This document shows, in pieces, positions 36,568-47,547 of a stretch of DNA of 64,000 nt (positions are counted from its first letter, which is position 1; each line of letters opens with the position of its first letter). A model generated the notes under the pieces. The model saw nothing but the letters and a program-made list of their open reading frames with translations, did no database searches and was not told the origin of the DNA. Made by a program: the position numbers and the translations under genes. The stretch is from Magnolia sinica (Eukaryota > Streptophyta > Magnoliopsida > Magnoliales > Magnoliaceae), in assembly GCF_029962835.1 (NCBI RefSeq), contig NC_080578.1, positions 52,383,001 to 52,447,000 on the forward strand. Reading direction: 5' to 3'.

Positions 36568-36747
36568 GTTAGATCCTTCTACGTTTCCTCCTTGCATGGG
36601 AGAGAGAGAGAAAGAGAAGCTAATGACGTTTTTTTTTTGGCGTTTGGAGGAGGGAAGTGGCCCTGCATCTTAGAGCCAGTAAGCTCGTGACACGTCAACT
36701 CAGTATCCCTTGGCGTACTAAGTTACTCAGTACACAATCCGATTCCA
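36568..36747 (-). repeat. Inverted repeat arm 2
   Basis: Reverse complement of 30163-30336, from gatccttctacgtttcc to acacaatccgattcc, with small differences such as a longer poly-T. Confidence 0.75.
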
Positions 36748-36756
36748 ATTGCATCC

Positions 36757-37206
36757 TACCCCCGCCCAGACAGTAATTTGTCCAGGCAGCGCTCTGTGGG
36801 GCCCACCATGATGTAAATGTTTTATTCACACCGTTCATCATTTTTCTCATATTATTTTAAGTTATGGTTTTAGAAATTAAGCAAGTTCACAGATCCAATG
36901 GACCACACCAAAGGAAACTGTAGTGATAATGACACCCACCGTTAAAACCTTTCTAAGGGCCACCCTGATGTTTTTTTACCACCCAACCTAAGGCCATGTA
37001 GACATGGATGAAGTGAAAAAACAAATATCAACTTGATCCAAAACTGCTCCAGCTCCGAGAAGTTTTTAATGGTGGAAGTTCAATCCCCACTTTGAGGTCC
37101 ACTTAAGCCTTGTACCAGCCTCATTATTTGGCTCATACATTAACATAATCTGAGAAAAATGATAAACCATGTGGATGAAACACTTGCATCATGGTGAGTG
37201 TCACAG
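36757..37206. repeat. Foldback MITE next to CACTA element A
   Basis: It runs from ctgtggggcccaccatgatg to catcatggtgagtgtcacag, with the usual aagtxgaccacaccaaaggaaa and ccttagaggggcc-like core blocks. It stops at or just before the degenerate left end of CACTA element A. Confidence 0.6.
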
Positions 37207-37680
37207 AACCTACAGTGGGCCAAAATCGTCATTTAGAAACGGTTTAAAACCGTTCCTAAATGAGGTGCCGCGGAAGAACAGGAACGGTTCATAACCTTTT
37301 GGGTACCGTTTCAATTTTTAGAAATAGAACTTTAGGCACGGTTTTAAACCATTCTGGTGCCAACGGTCAGACTTGAGAACAAAATTTTAGGAACAATTTT
37401 AAACCCTGATTTTATTTTTTTATTTTTTTATTTTTTATTTTTTAAACCTAGAGAAACTTCATTGATGGAGATCCAATGATAACATCTACTGCATCCTTTT
37501 GTTGAGGCACATACATCTAAACCTCAATAGTAAGATTATTTACAAAAATATAGAAAAAGAAAAGAAAGCAGCCAAAGACCATCCCAACACCAAAACCAAA
37601 ATTATAAATTTGAAGAAATTTCCAAAAAATCCATTAGATAAGAATTACAAAGTGGGGCGCAAGCATTCATCCCAACCCAA

Positions 37681-37956
37681 TCAATCCTTTTTTTGAGATT
37701 TTGAAGCTTCCTCAGACTTATTAGGCAAGAGAACAAAGTTTATGTTTGGCAAAACACCACCACTTGAAATTGTCACACCAGCTAGCAATTTCCCAAGATC
37801 ATCATTTCTGACAGCCAAAAGAACATACCTTGGAATGATGTCGGACTTCTTACTGTCTCTAGCAGCATTCCCAGCTAGCTCCAAAACCTCAGCTGCCAAG
37901 TACTCAAGAACAGTAGCCAAATAAATAGGAGATTCATGCAAGCTTATGCCATCAGC
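37681..37956 (-). pseudogene. Captured histone H2A last exon
   Basis: The exon begins after an acceptor (ctactacag|G at 37956) and ends at a TGA (37683-37681). After about ten unrelated residues it encodes the H2A histone fold: [20 protein letters not shown], then [33 protein letters not shown] and a short basic tail SKSQKKD. Canonical plant H2A has IPRHIQLAVRNDEELGKLL, so there are substitutions and a one-residue deletion (NDD-L for NDEEL). The N-terminal third of H2A is missing. Plant H2A genes commonly have one intron ahead of AGAPVYLA, which fits capture of the genomic second exon. It is joined by an 89-bp GT-AG intron to the exon at 38046-38108, in phase. Confidence 0.85.
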
Positions 37957-38045
37957 CTGTAGTAGTTGAAAGATCATTAGATAAAATACAAAATCGTAGT
38001 TGCCGAAAAGTATTATTCTCAAAATACAAAAGGATTTATGCATAC

Positions 38046-38108
38046 CTGGGCAGGTACGATATTTTTGTCAGCAATCTTCTAAGCATTGTAAGCATACGAT
38101 TTGGACAT
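38046..38108 (-). pseudogene. Exon-like fragment upstream of the H2A exon, unrecognised
   Basis: It is bounded by TTAG| and CAG|GTATGC. It encodes [20 protein letters not shown] with one stop, and its last codon is in phase with the H2A exon across an 89-bp intron. It does not match the H2A N-terminus. I do not recognise the source gene. Confidence 0.4.
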
Positions 38109-38271
38109 CTAAGTAACATTAATCAGTGTATGCTAGAGGTACAAAGACATGACTCTTTCAGGTACACCATAAGTTATGTACGGGAGCGCTTACAACTAGC
38201 TTGAAGACGCAACTAATAGGACATTTTCATTTTTCAGCTGATGGCAAGAGACACAATGATGCAATGCACCT

Positions 38272-38349
38272 CTAATCGAAGGGGTCAATTTAAGGATCAT
38301 GCTCGCTTGCCATTGCCATCCCCGTGCAAAGGCATGTAGGACACATGAG
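38272..38349 (-). pseudogene. Captured last exon of a CPTCLCTG-type small protein
   Basis: After an acceptor (ttgttgcag|CTC) the frame reads LMCPTCLCTGMAMASEHDP, then a stop in place of Arg, then IDPFD and a natural TAG. From memory, CxxC-rich C-termini of this form belong to a small, probably plastid-located, plant protein of the DnaJ-type zinc-finger/SSUH2-like kind; I would not name the gene. The internal TAA is a C-to-T type change of an arginine codon. Confidence 0.55.
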
Positions 38350-38807
38350 CTGCAACAAATGAAAACCAACAACATCATGAATTATGGCAAAGCAATCCCA
38401 GCTGTGTAAAACATAATGAAGAAGAAACATGTGGATTGAATGTTAAAGATCAGTAGAATGAAGCAATGACCCAATATAAAACTTGTGCTTGAACAACACT
38501 CCATACATCTAAAAATTGTCATGTTGGGTGCACATGTCAAAATCCACATTGGCAAACAATAAATGGACATCAGAGCAATAAATCAACTTGAAAACCTTTG
38601 ACAAGGTAAATTCATCTTGAAGATTTTGTTGTGCAGACAGGCACCAAAACGGTGCTCGGAGAACTTGAAAGCCTTTATTTTATCTTTGATTCTTACATTT
38701 GGCTCTATTTATATAATTTTACATATTTATGTTGACATGAATTTGGTGTGGTGAGTAGAAGTTTGCAGGTTGCAGGAGACTGTAAAAGCCACATGGTATT
38801 TTATTAC

Positions 38808-38930
38808 CTGGTCCCAGCCCAGAGGAGTAAGGTGTGCATCAAAAAGTGCATGTGATAAGTAGGCATCATGATTCTTTTCACCTTCTACATTGTGAATCCC
38901 ATTTAAATTACAGATGGTAAAAACCACAAG
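38808..38930 (-). pseudogene. Captured phosphoglycerate-mutase-like exon
   Basis: A 123-bp exon with acceptor (tttaccag|CTT) and donor (CAG|GTAATA). It encodes GIHNVEGEKNHDAYLSHALF and then DAHLTPLGWDQ, the N-terminal catalytic part of plant phosphoglycerate-mutase-like (histidine phosphatase superfamily) proteins. In the intact family the preceding residues are an RH-G/Q loop holding the phosphorylated histidine; here they read TICNLN, so the catalytic histidine is lost. Splice borders are intact but no neighbouring exon of the same gene was found. Confidence 0.8.
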
Positions 38931-40589
38931 CTGGTAAAGTAAAAAATAAATTATCACTACAAATAAATGGGATACATTATTTCAATACAAGACAACCAAA
39001 GCAAGTTCAGTACAAGGTTATGGTCCAAGCATCAAACATGAAGCGCATTAAGCACAAAAGGATTAAAAATACACCATGATGAGATGGAGGCAAGTGTCTT
39101 TACCGAAAAATCTGTTCAACCACATGAAGGGTTTGACACCAGGATTAATTTTCTAGAGAAGCTTTGATTTGTCTGCAGTGATATTACCAGCTAGATTTTA
39201 TGATCTATTATGGAAATCATTTTCCTACAAAAGATGTTGATTTGTTATGAGAATTTAGAGTAAAAAATGTCATATGTAATTCCATCTGCTAAAATTGAGT
39301 GGAAATAAAGAAGAAAAGCTGGAATAAAGAATAATATATGGTGCAATGATAATCTCAAACCAAACAAGAAGAGTATTGCCTGTTGAAATGTCCTCACTGT
39401 ATTGAAATAACCATGACAAAGTAGTGGAAGCAAACATCAATTCACTAAAAACATATGATAGAGAATCCCTCCTAATTGGGGATTCAAATTTGTAGGTATG
39501 ACTGATTGATGAGTCCATAGCCTTCTAAAATAAAAATAAAAATTGAATAGCTCCATAGTCTTCAAAATGATAACTTCTTATATAGTACCCATTTGGGAAT
39601 GAGATCCTGCAAAATTAGGCAGGCCCCATAACCTCCACATCAGATTTTGTCACACAAAGGCAGTTTCCCTGCATAATCACAATTATTTTAGGTTGGAAAA
39701 AGAAACTAAATGATTAAAAATTGTGATTGAAAGGAGAAAAGAGCTGCTAGCACCTTCAAATCTGACATGGAGGGCATGGGTTGTCAAAATTGTGATTAGA
39801 GCTTAATCCTGATTCTGCAGGATCCCTGTCCAAATGATAGAAGCATGATTTCACATGAGCCAAAACCATGTCATATAATATTCTTATAATAAGCAGCACC
39901 AAAGTCACAAGGGTGGGTATTTGGACTATTAGAACTTACATTAGACCCATTTTTTTGGCAAATGTGATGCTTGATGGTTGCCCCAATTGCTTGTTGTGGA
40001 ATCTTTGCAGAAGAAATAAAGGTAGTATATGAGCAAAGTTTTTTTCAGCATAGCATATCCAACCTGGATGCATAGAAAGATTATTAAATTGAACAACAGT
40101 TCATGAAATGACTATAGTATAACCACAGTGAAATGATAATCATGAAGCAAGTAACAATGTGTTGAACTTTTTTTTTTTTCAGAAAACCCATCTCAAATTC
40201 AACCGGACTAGCCATAGAAATCCTATAAGCTAAATATCCAGGAGATACTTTGTATTCTCAATATTTCTACAAACATCCAAATGAAACATAACACAATTGA
40301 AACAAAAGAGAAATGGTAAAGATGATAGACCTATAAGTTGCTTCCATTGATGTTGCATTGTGAATGCTAGCATGATAGTCCTCCTAAACATTGACCTGAA
40401 TAGTATGCAGTATTAAAGTTCAAAGATCAAACTAAAAGAGAGAATCTTGGTACAAAAAATAAAATAAAATGTACATTTCATGAGGAAGTCCTACAACAAA
40501 AATAAGAAGCATGAGAAAAAATTCCAAGTAAATCCAGTAGATTTTCAGGTGAAAGAGGAAGACAGAAGCATAGCTCTTCATAGTTTTAC

Positions 40590-40670
40590 CTCATTTAACT
40601 TTTCCCACACCAGACTAGGCTAATTTACATAACCTTCATCAATTATTAAGATATAGAGTTCACCATTGAA
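40590..40670 (-). pseudogene. Captured MINDY deubiquitinase exon (third piece)
   Basis: An 81-bp exon with acceptor tttgcag|TTC and donor GAG|GTAAAA. It encodes FNGELYILIIDEGYVN*PSL followed by VWEKLNE. MINDY/FAM63 (DUF544) proteins have a closely similar F-GELY-L-TDQGY-NQPDLVWEKLNE block here. The stop stands where the family has Gln (CAG to TAG). It lies downstream of 40838-40919 in the native order. Confidence 0.75.
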
Positions 40671-40837
40671 CTGCAAAACAGGGTAGGAAACAGTTTAATT
40701 TCCTGCAACATGACGCTAACTGAAAATGGGAATAGTAAAATTTTTGCAGTTGGTTTCTTAGAAGTGTCATATAGTATCTTTGATTCCTAAATGAATAGAA
40801 GAATCAATTGAAATAGTATGGTAGGGCTATAACTAAC

Positions 40838-40919
40838 CTTAAACATAGTACTGAAGTGATTGTTACGGAAAACAACACAAAGTTCGCATTCATGTAGACC
40901 CCCTTTTAGGCACGACAGG
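40838..40919 (-). pseudogene. Captured MINDY deubiquitinase exon (second piece)
   Basis: An 82-bp exon with acceptor ttttttcag|CC and donor AAG|GTTAGT. It encodes LSCLKGGLHECELCVVFRNN followed by HFSTMFK, matching the family block GLKERELCVFFRNNHFSTMFK. In MINDY enzymes the His of RNNHFST is the catalytic histidine, and it is kept. Order and spacing to the exons on both sides are native. Confidence 0.8.
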
Positions 40920-41267
40920 CTGAAAAAACAGGATCCTTGTAAAGTAACGCAATTCCAAATGGAGGCTCATGATTGGAAGAAAAAGGGGTGTTACAAGCCA
41001 AAAACGGTGTGCGTACCCATATGTGGTCAACTGGCTATTTCTCAAAAAGTTTTGAATCAACTCCTCTGAAAGTAGTGGAAAAAGAGTTTTTCCAATAGCT
41101 TAAACACAATGCAAAGGATACACTAGAAAAAAGCCCAACCATATAGAGATTTTTTATTTTTTATTACCATCTTTGGTTCTGTTAGTAAGCAGCCCATCAA
41201 AATTATCTTGCTCAACAAGAGCCATTTCACTTTGGTGCATGGGATTTCGATCTGGTTTCAGAATCAG

Positions 41268-42150
41268 TTAATCTCCTTCTAAGAAATTCACATGGTCTTT
41301 GGAAGTGTAGCATTTAGAAGAATCATCTTTGTCAGATAGAGGTAAAGGACCCGCTAAGAGAAGGTTGTTTTCATCTGAACTTGTAGATGGACTACATTTG
41401 TGAGATAGCATATCCAATGGCAAGGGTCTCTTAAGTTCCTCTTTCAAAGAATAACATGCATCAAAGCCAGCTCTGTCCATTGCGCCGGTTCTTGTTTTCT
41501 CAATGAAACCAACAGAGTTGGAACAATCTCTAGATTCATCACAGTTTGACTGATCAGGGTAACTTCCACTAGAAATCTTGGAAAGTGGAGTATCAGCCCC
41601 CCTAACAATGATTTCTGTAGATAATACATTGTTGTTACAATCACTGGATGCATTGCAGTCTCGTGAACCATTAAATTTTGGCTTAAGGGATCCTTGATAC
41701 TCATCATCACTGTGCCCCTGCAAGGAATCTTCAAGAACTCCAGATATCGAAATTTCAGTGTCATCAAATGACTCATCGAATCCATAATCTAGACAATCAT
41801 ATAATGCATCACGAGGATGTTTATAGTAATCTCTTGACAATTCCAGCACTCTATTGAGTTCCTCTTGTTCTTTTGTGTCTCCGCTTTTTGTGACTGAAAT
41901 TGGAGTAACATCAAACAATTTAGCTCCTAAAAAGCAAAGAGAATAAACTCCTAAAGTTACAGTTTCTGTCAAAGCAAAATCAAGGGAATCTTCTTCAAGA
42001 CCACCCTTACCAACCTTCCCCAGCTGCATTCCCTGTTTCAAGGGAAACAAGATGCTCGACAAGAGTATTATAGCACTTTGATCCAATCGTAGCTAAAAGA
42101 TCAGAATCCTGATTTGCATCAATATCAAATTTCCCAGTGAGCTTAACAAG
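41268..42150 (-). pseudogene. Captured MINDY deubiquitinase exon (first piece, frameshifted)
   Basis: Reading from about 42150, one frame gives DANQDSDLLATIGSKCYNTL then VEHLVSLETGNAAG. About 42040 the reading shifts to a long frame (to 41268) that continues GGLEEDSLDFALTETVTLGV, an acidic serine-rich middle part with KEQEELNRVLELSRDY, and a stop after FLEGD. This matches the part of MINDY/FAM63 proteins (Lys48-linked ubiquitin hydrolases) around GSKSYNTLVGELVALE and the low-complexity insert after it. The preceding catalytic-cysteine segment was not found. The 272-codon open stretch starts at a non-ATG codon and is an exon remnant, not a gene. Confidence 0.7.
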
Positions 42151-44287
42151 AAGTGATCAATATGCCAAACCAAAGAGAAGGAAAGTACATCCACTCAGGG
42201 CAACCAAAGGTCATGCTGAACAGTTATGGGAACTAGATATGTTGCATCAGCCACATTTCCAAGGATGTGACTTTATACAATCTAGCTCCAATTGCTGAGG
42301 GTTTAGATCACTCTCCTGGACAACATAATTGGGTTTGGATCACTCTCCTACTAAGCACTGCACTGAACTTGGTAGAACCTGAAAAATGCCAAATAATAAT
42401 AATGTTAAATTAAAAAAAAAAAAAATCAAACATGTACAATCCAACGTGCTCCCAATGGGTCGTCTCTTTATACAGAATTGATCACCTGTAACCTGTTGAA
42501 GCTTAACTTAAGCTACACCCCTTTTCACAAACATTTTTCCCTTGGAAAACCAAAATTTTGAATTCGTGAAAATTGGTTGTAGGTGATAAGCATCAAGACT
42601 AAAATATTGAAGGGAAATGAAACAAGGTGCAAGGCGTACGGACCTTGACAAGATACATAACCATCACCATGATACTAAACAGCGTCCACTACAGGGCATT
42701 GACATAATCTACCCCTGAGAGTGTCCTAAACAAACAGATATAATCGAAAGATCACTGAACAAATATCTATCACTGAACAAAGACTGCATGCCTATTTCCA
42801 TTATAGGCTTTATACACAGCTGTATGGATTTACAAGACATTAAGGTTTTGTTTTATCTTCCCAAATATACCAACAGCTACTGCTCTTGTCCCTTATAGCA
42901 TTTTGTTTTATCTTCCCAAATACACTAACGACAGCATCTGCCATTTCCCTGTGATATAGTATCATACCTTTATGAAAATGGAGTTCAAAACTAGGTGGAG
43001 GGAAAGAGGAAGAATAAAAACTAGGTGGAAAATATTGCAATTGAATTGGCTACCAAAAAGTAATTACACAAGTATTCCTACAACAAATATGTCCACTTTA
43101 TTTCGATCATTTTTCCATGAGCCTAATGCATTATTTAGGAACTCGGTGAGTCAACTCAGAACACGACTATGATAACTTGGATCAGCATGAAAGTGTTCCA
43201 GGTTCCTATATGACTCAGGTTGTTACAAGACTCGTTGGGTTTTCCCTAAACTTGCCAGAGTTTCAAATTGTGGACATGGTGAGTTTTGTATTACTTGATG
43301 GAGTTTAATAAAGTGAAAAGGTTTGATAAAAAAAAATGTAAAGGTTTGAACCCACCAACTCTAACATAAACAAAGACCTTGCCTGAGTTTTGTTACAAGC
43401 CTCACTAGGTTCTCGCTATACTTGTTGGTGTTTTGCACTAACTTGTTAGACTGACCTAGTTTTATGTTACTTGTGCGCATTTTACAGAGTGAAAAGCTAC
43501 TATGGTTTTTTTTTTTTTTTTTTTTTGCTTTTTTTAAAGAACTTATGAAGAAAGAAACTTGATTACAATGTTACTTCATAGCCCACCTAATGTGCCTGAG
43601 TTGCAGTACAACATACATTTTTAATACGGCTGGTGTTCATCCATATGTTAAATTGTATGGTGTTTGTTTAGTATCTTCATCATAGATGGTGTCATAACAC
43701 TATTCTGTGGGGAAAATAATGGTTTCTAATATCAAATTGTTACAAGTGTCTGACCTAAGTTTTGAATCTCTCTTATAAAGATGTAAGCTTTTCAAGGCGG
43801 GTTGGGTTGCATTATGAAGAAAAGCTTTTCAAACAGTTAAGCTAGCATGCTCCCTAGACAAGTACAGTCAAACACCAACATGATAAGTGTGCCACCTCAG
43901 CATGATAAAAGATGGGATGTGTGCAGGTAGAGAGCAGATGGTTTATACACTTGATTTTTGCTGGTAGTCAATACACATGATCATGGTTCTGTGTCCACCT
44001 AAATCTGAAAATCATGGGTAGGAAGCTTAATAGAAACATCAATATGATCAAATACATTAACTTAGCGATAGTGCAACTAAAATAGAATCGACTGAATAAG
44101 ATGTCAAAGCCAAACCATGAAATATAATTACATCATGTTTAGGCATGTACCCACATCGCTTGGTCCCCTTGATTCGTAGGAACCATTCCCAGATTCTAAG
44201 AACCACAACAGTTTTAGGTAATTGATATGGGCCAGAGAAAGGTCAACAAAATGAAAAGCATTCGGCCGTAGCACCATCAATACTCAC

Positions 44288-44465
44288 TTTCTTCCAGGCT
44301 CAGATCCCCCCAATCGTCTCTCAAGAATGGCGGCAGCCAGAAGATCGCCGACAGCAAGATGGCGACACCGAGGATGAGCATGGCCACACACCGGAACTCG
44401 ACAAATCTCCCGATCCGGCACCGTGACGGACCAGCATTTCCTTCGGAGAGTGAGAGGGAGATCAA
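44288..44465 (-). pseudogene. Captured first exon of a DUF7036-like membrane protein
   Basis: The frame encodes RIGRFVEFRC, then one strongly hydrophobic segment AMLILGVAILLSAIFWLPPF, then LRDDWGDLSLEE, and ends at a donor (GAAA|GTGAGTA, 44287). Plant DUF7036 proteins start with a short cytosolic tail and a very similar VAVLLSAVFWLPPF transmembrane helix, followed by a short acidic stretch and an intron. The function of the family is unknown to me. The 5' side merges into the pyrimidine-rich (minus sense) block, so the original start codon is not identified. It is the most upstream fragment in element A. Confidence 0.6.
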
Positions 44466-44660
44466 GGGAGAGGGAGATCGAGAGAGAGAGGGTTGAGATC
44501 GGAAGAGGGAGAGGGCAATCGAAGGAGATCAAGGGAGAGGGAGATCGAGAGAGAGAGAGGGTCGAGATCGGAAAAGGGAGAGGCAAATCGAGGGAGAGGG
44601 AGAGTGAGATGGAGATCGAGAGAGAGGGTTGAGATCGGGAGAGAGAGGGGAGATTGAGAT
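44445..44660. repeat. GA-rich low-complexity block near the right end of element A
   Basis: Units like gggagagggagatcgagagaga are repeated about eight times. A matching block lies at 55636-55880 at the corresponding place in element B. On the minus strand it is a CT-rich stretch directly upstream of the first captured exon. The long serine/proline/leucine frame across it is low complexity. Confidence 0.85.
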
Positions 44661-45002
44661 GAAGACGGCGGTCTGCGAAATGAAGTTTTAGGGCTTCTAG
44701 CGTAAGAAAATAGGTTAAATCAATCGGTAGTCTGCGGTACATATAGATCATCGTACCTCTTGGGCCTTGTGGGGTCCATTGAGAGGTACCTAACTGAATC
44801 CATTCCATCCATATGTTTTAAAATAAAATAATAAAACAACATAATAAAAAGTAATAAGATCCAATACCAATAAAACAGTGGATATAACAAAATAAGTAAC
44901 CTTGAATTGAGTAGGGTAGAGAACCGTTTCCAACCAAAAACGGCTTAAAGCCGTTTCTGAACCAAAGTTCTACCGTAACAGAACAACGTTTTTGGTGTAG
45001 TG

Positions 45003-45988
45003 GTGGCAACGGAATCCGCGTCCGCGTTCCCTGGCAACGGAATCCATCCATTGAAGAGTTTGGATAGTATAGAAATGCAAAATGTCGAATTCATAAAGGT
45101 GGAGACTCCCCTCACGTGGCATCTGACTTGAGAAAATACCTTAAGACTGTGTCCCACTATATTGTGTAAAATCCACTCCGCCCATCATGTGATAACCACT
45201 ACCTACATAAGATAAAGCCCAAATAAAACCTCAAATGTGTCACGCCAATCCGAATAATGTAAAACTGCTGATACGGTTGGCATCCCAGTGAGTTTTGTAT
45301 CAGGCCTATTTTTCTATCTTTTATTTATACCAGAAACTTTCACCTGATTAACTGTTTTGATGAAAGATAAATACCACGATGGCCTCACACAAACCTTGAC
45401 CTCCCAATCTCCCATCCCGTTGTTACATGCAGTGTGGTTCATCTGAGCTGTGGATCTAAATTAATTTCGGCATTAGGGCCTAGCATCGAGGTAGAACCTG
45501 ATAGATGGAATGGATTTTAAATATACAACATGGTGGGCTCCGTAGACTGCTTTACGCACTGCGTGGAACAACACTTATTCTATAGCGTTCCGGTCCGATG
45601 AGAAATTTTGATACAGAATGAAATGCATGAAGGTATGCATGTGAAATGCATGTGAGCGCGTGGCCTTTCTCATCCCCAATAGGGGATAAATAAATAACCA
45701 ACTTTGACACCCTTGGCAGATTGGGATGGTGGACGAAACTTCACATGACATATTATAGCATTAATTACTCCGTACAAATCGTGGGGTCCTAAATTAGATA
45801 TACCGTAATGAAAATTAAACTGATTCAATCTGCACCATAGTCTGATCATTAACAATTCACAAGTGTTCGTTGTATATCCTACGCCATGAAATTATCTGTT
45901 ATAAAAAAAATCGAACTAGTCCCTCACACGGAAAGAACAATTATTTAAATATGAGAGAATTCTGAATAGAGGTGGTTGAATGTACATG
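45003..45988. other. DNA between the two CACTA elements; one foldback-like segment
   Basis: 45145-45575 has the features of the window-wide MITE family (atccactccgcccatc near one end, gatagatggaatggatttta and caacatggtgggctcc near the other). The rest is A/T-rich and shows no gene, terminal repeat or other structure I can name. Confidence 0.5.
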
Positions 45989-46423
45989 CACTACACCAAA
46001 ATCGTCATTTCGGAACGGTTTAAAACCATTTCTAAATGAAGCGTCGTAAGAAAACAGGAACTGTTTAGAACCATTTTGGGTACCGTTTCAATTTTCATAA
46101 ATGAAATTTTGGGAACGGTTTTAAACCGTTCTGGTGCCAATAGTCACATTTAAGGCACAAAATTTTAGAAACGTCTTTGAACGCCTATTAATGTTGCCAA
46201 CGGTCGAAATTTTAAGAACAATTTTAAACCCTGATAAACACACAAAATTTAGGGTCAAGGGAAATAAATTAACAGAAGTTTATTACATTGCATCAAAATA
46301 GAGATTAATCCAAATAAAAACATAAGAAAATAATGTGCTTGAAGATGTTTCATTGCAAAATCAAATTTACAAAATAATCTACACTTTAAATTATAGCTTT
46401 GCGGAGATGACATGTGAAGCTCC

Positions 46424-46476
46424 CTCAATGCATTGATCATCATCTCCTAGACCCACAGGAACAAGGCGCTTCCCAC
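46424..46476 (-). pseudogene. Captured NADPH-cytochrome P450 reductase exon piece
   Basis: After an acceptor (attcttag|GT) the frame encodes GGKRLVPVGLGDDDQCIE, the strongly conserved FMN-domain segment of plant cytochrome P450 reductase (GxKRLVPVGLGDDDQCIEDDF). Similarity stops after CIE and no donor is seen there. The frame runs on for nine residues (GASHVISAKL) to a stop. Confidence 0.75.
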
Positions 46477-46681
46477 CTAAGAATATAAATAACTATAGAA
46501 ATTGAAGTTAATTGGTAATTGAGTGAAAAAGAAAAGTCTCCCCACTAATGATCAAGATTGAAGAATGGGAGCATGCTACAAAAGACTAAAAACACAAACA
46601 CACATCTGGGACCCCTCAATAAGCTTGAAATGTTTCCTAAGACATTGTTATTGGTTGTTAAAGGAAAAAAAGAAAACTCAC

Positions 46682-46820
46682 CATTATGGAAGATAAAGCA
46701 ATTTGGGAGCTCAAACCATCTGATTTGAAGCTCATCTTTTGCATATCGTGGGAGTACGCCAAAGCGAGCTTTCTTTGCTGCATCAAATGAGAAGATTAGC
46801 TTCCCATCCTTCACCATTTC
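46682..46820 (-). pseudogene. Captured carotenoid cleavage dioxygenase 1 exon
   Basis: A 139-bp exon with acceptor (attttcag|GAA) and donor (AATG|GTGAGT). It encodes [20 protein letters not shown], then [20 protein letters not shown] and CFIFHN. This is the segment of plant CCD1 (and related 9-cis-epoxycarotenoid dioxygenases) around [22 protein letters not shown]. The frame is fully open. FHN should be followed by A-NAWEE in a next exon, which is not present nearby. In the intact enzyme a His of this region helps hold the active-site iron. Confidence 0.85.
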
Positions 46821-47482
46821 CTGAAAATAGGAGTAAAGCAAGCAAAGAATTCTTGTTAATGTAATGGAACTAGCTTCACAACTATTGATTGCTCCAAACA
46901 TTAACCAAAGGCATATACTGCACCTATACATCATGTTTATCAAAATATCACAAATATCACAAATCATATAAGATTCCAAACAATTTAGAATCAATCAATC
47001 GCTGTGAAATGCCAAGTTATTTACCCGAGGTGCACACGATCCATATAGAGAAAATGTCTTGAATGTCTATTGATATTTGATAGTGGTGGTGCAACTAAAG
47101 TGAATTTAGTATCATTTCATATTTTTAATTCCTGTCCATTTAGTTTGCTTTGGGTACTAGTTCAGGTACCACCAATGGTTACAAAAGAAGATGCAACAGA
47201 GTCTAAAGTACTTGAATCTAAGGCCACCACCTAATCGATTTCCATGTAATGGATCAATCAACTATGAATCTCATTTTATAGATGGTCTTGGATGTTAAAA
47301 GAATGTAAGTGCCTATTGTAGTTCTCCACTCCAAGGGTTGAGAAACCTTTGACAATGAATTGCTGAAAAACCAAATGGCAAAAGCCTAAAAGCAGCAGAG
47401 CAAGGAAACAAACAGCAGCAAAGCATGTGATTGCCAAGAAATCCTGCCTAACCTGCCTAACCAATGGCGCAAAAGAAGTTAC

Positions 47483-47547
47483 CTGCATTCCTACGTAAAG
47501 CATAAGGGAGTTTATTAGGGGCACGTTGTATCGAGTCCCAGCCATAA
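47483..47547 (-). pseudogene. Captured CNOT1 exon
   Basis: The frame encodes AGTRYNVPLINSLMLYVGMQ and ends at a donor (CAG|GTAACT). CCR4-NOT complex subunit 1 has AGTRYNVPLINSLVLYVGMQ, a single difference in 20 residues. The 5' border is not certain (possibly after AG at about 47548). No other CNOT1 exon was found. Confidence 0.8.

Larger units (their letters stand above)
37213..45002 (-). mobile_element. CACTA element A carrying host-gene fragments (Pack-CACTA)
   Basis: The right end reads CACTACACCAAAAACG on the minus strand. The left end is degenerate (cagtgggccaaaatcgtcat), but the next 200 bp match the left end of element B almost block for block, including the subterminal palindrome aacggttttaaaccgtt. 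The right ends also match B (gaatccattcc, then gaaacggcttaaagccgtttctgaacc). No transposase was found. Between the ends are fragments of at least five unrelated plant genes, all on the minus strand, with A/T-rich intron-like DNA between them. The 3-bp duplication is not clear (cta on the left, gtg on the right), consistent with decay of the left terminus or later rearrangement. Confidence 0.7.

Noticed and set aside
37681-38043. A functional histone H2A gene
   Set aside because: The N-terminal third including the basic tail is missing, the preceding exon is foreign and has a stop, and conserved fold residues are changed.
41268-42086. 272-codon open frame as an intact gene
   Set aside because: It starts at a non-ATG codon, the family sequence begins upstream in another frame, and the matching downstream exons carry a stop. 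It is a captured MINDY exon remnant.
44284-44808. 174-codon minus-strand frame rich in Ser, Leu and Pro
   Set aside because: Most of it is the translated GA/CT low-complexity block. Only the DUF7036-like part (44288-44465) in another frame is meaningful.
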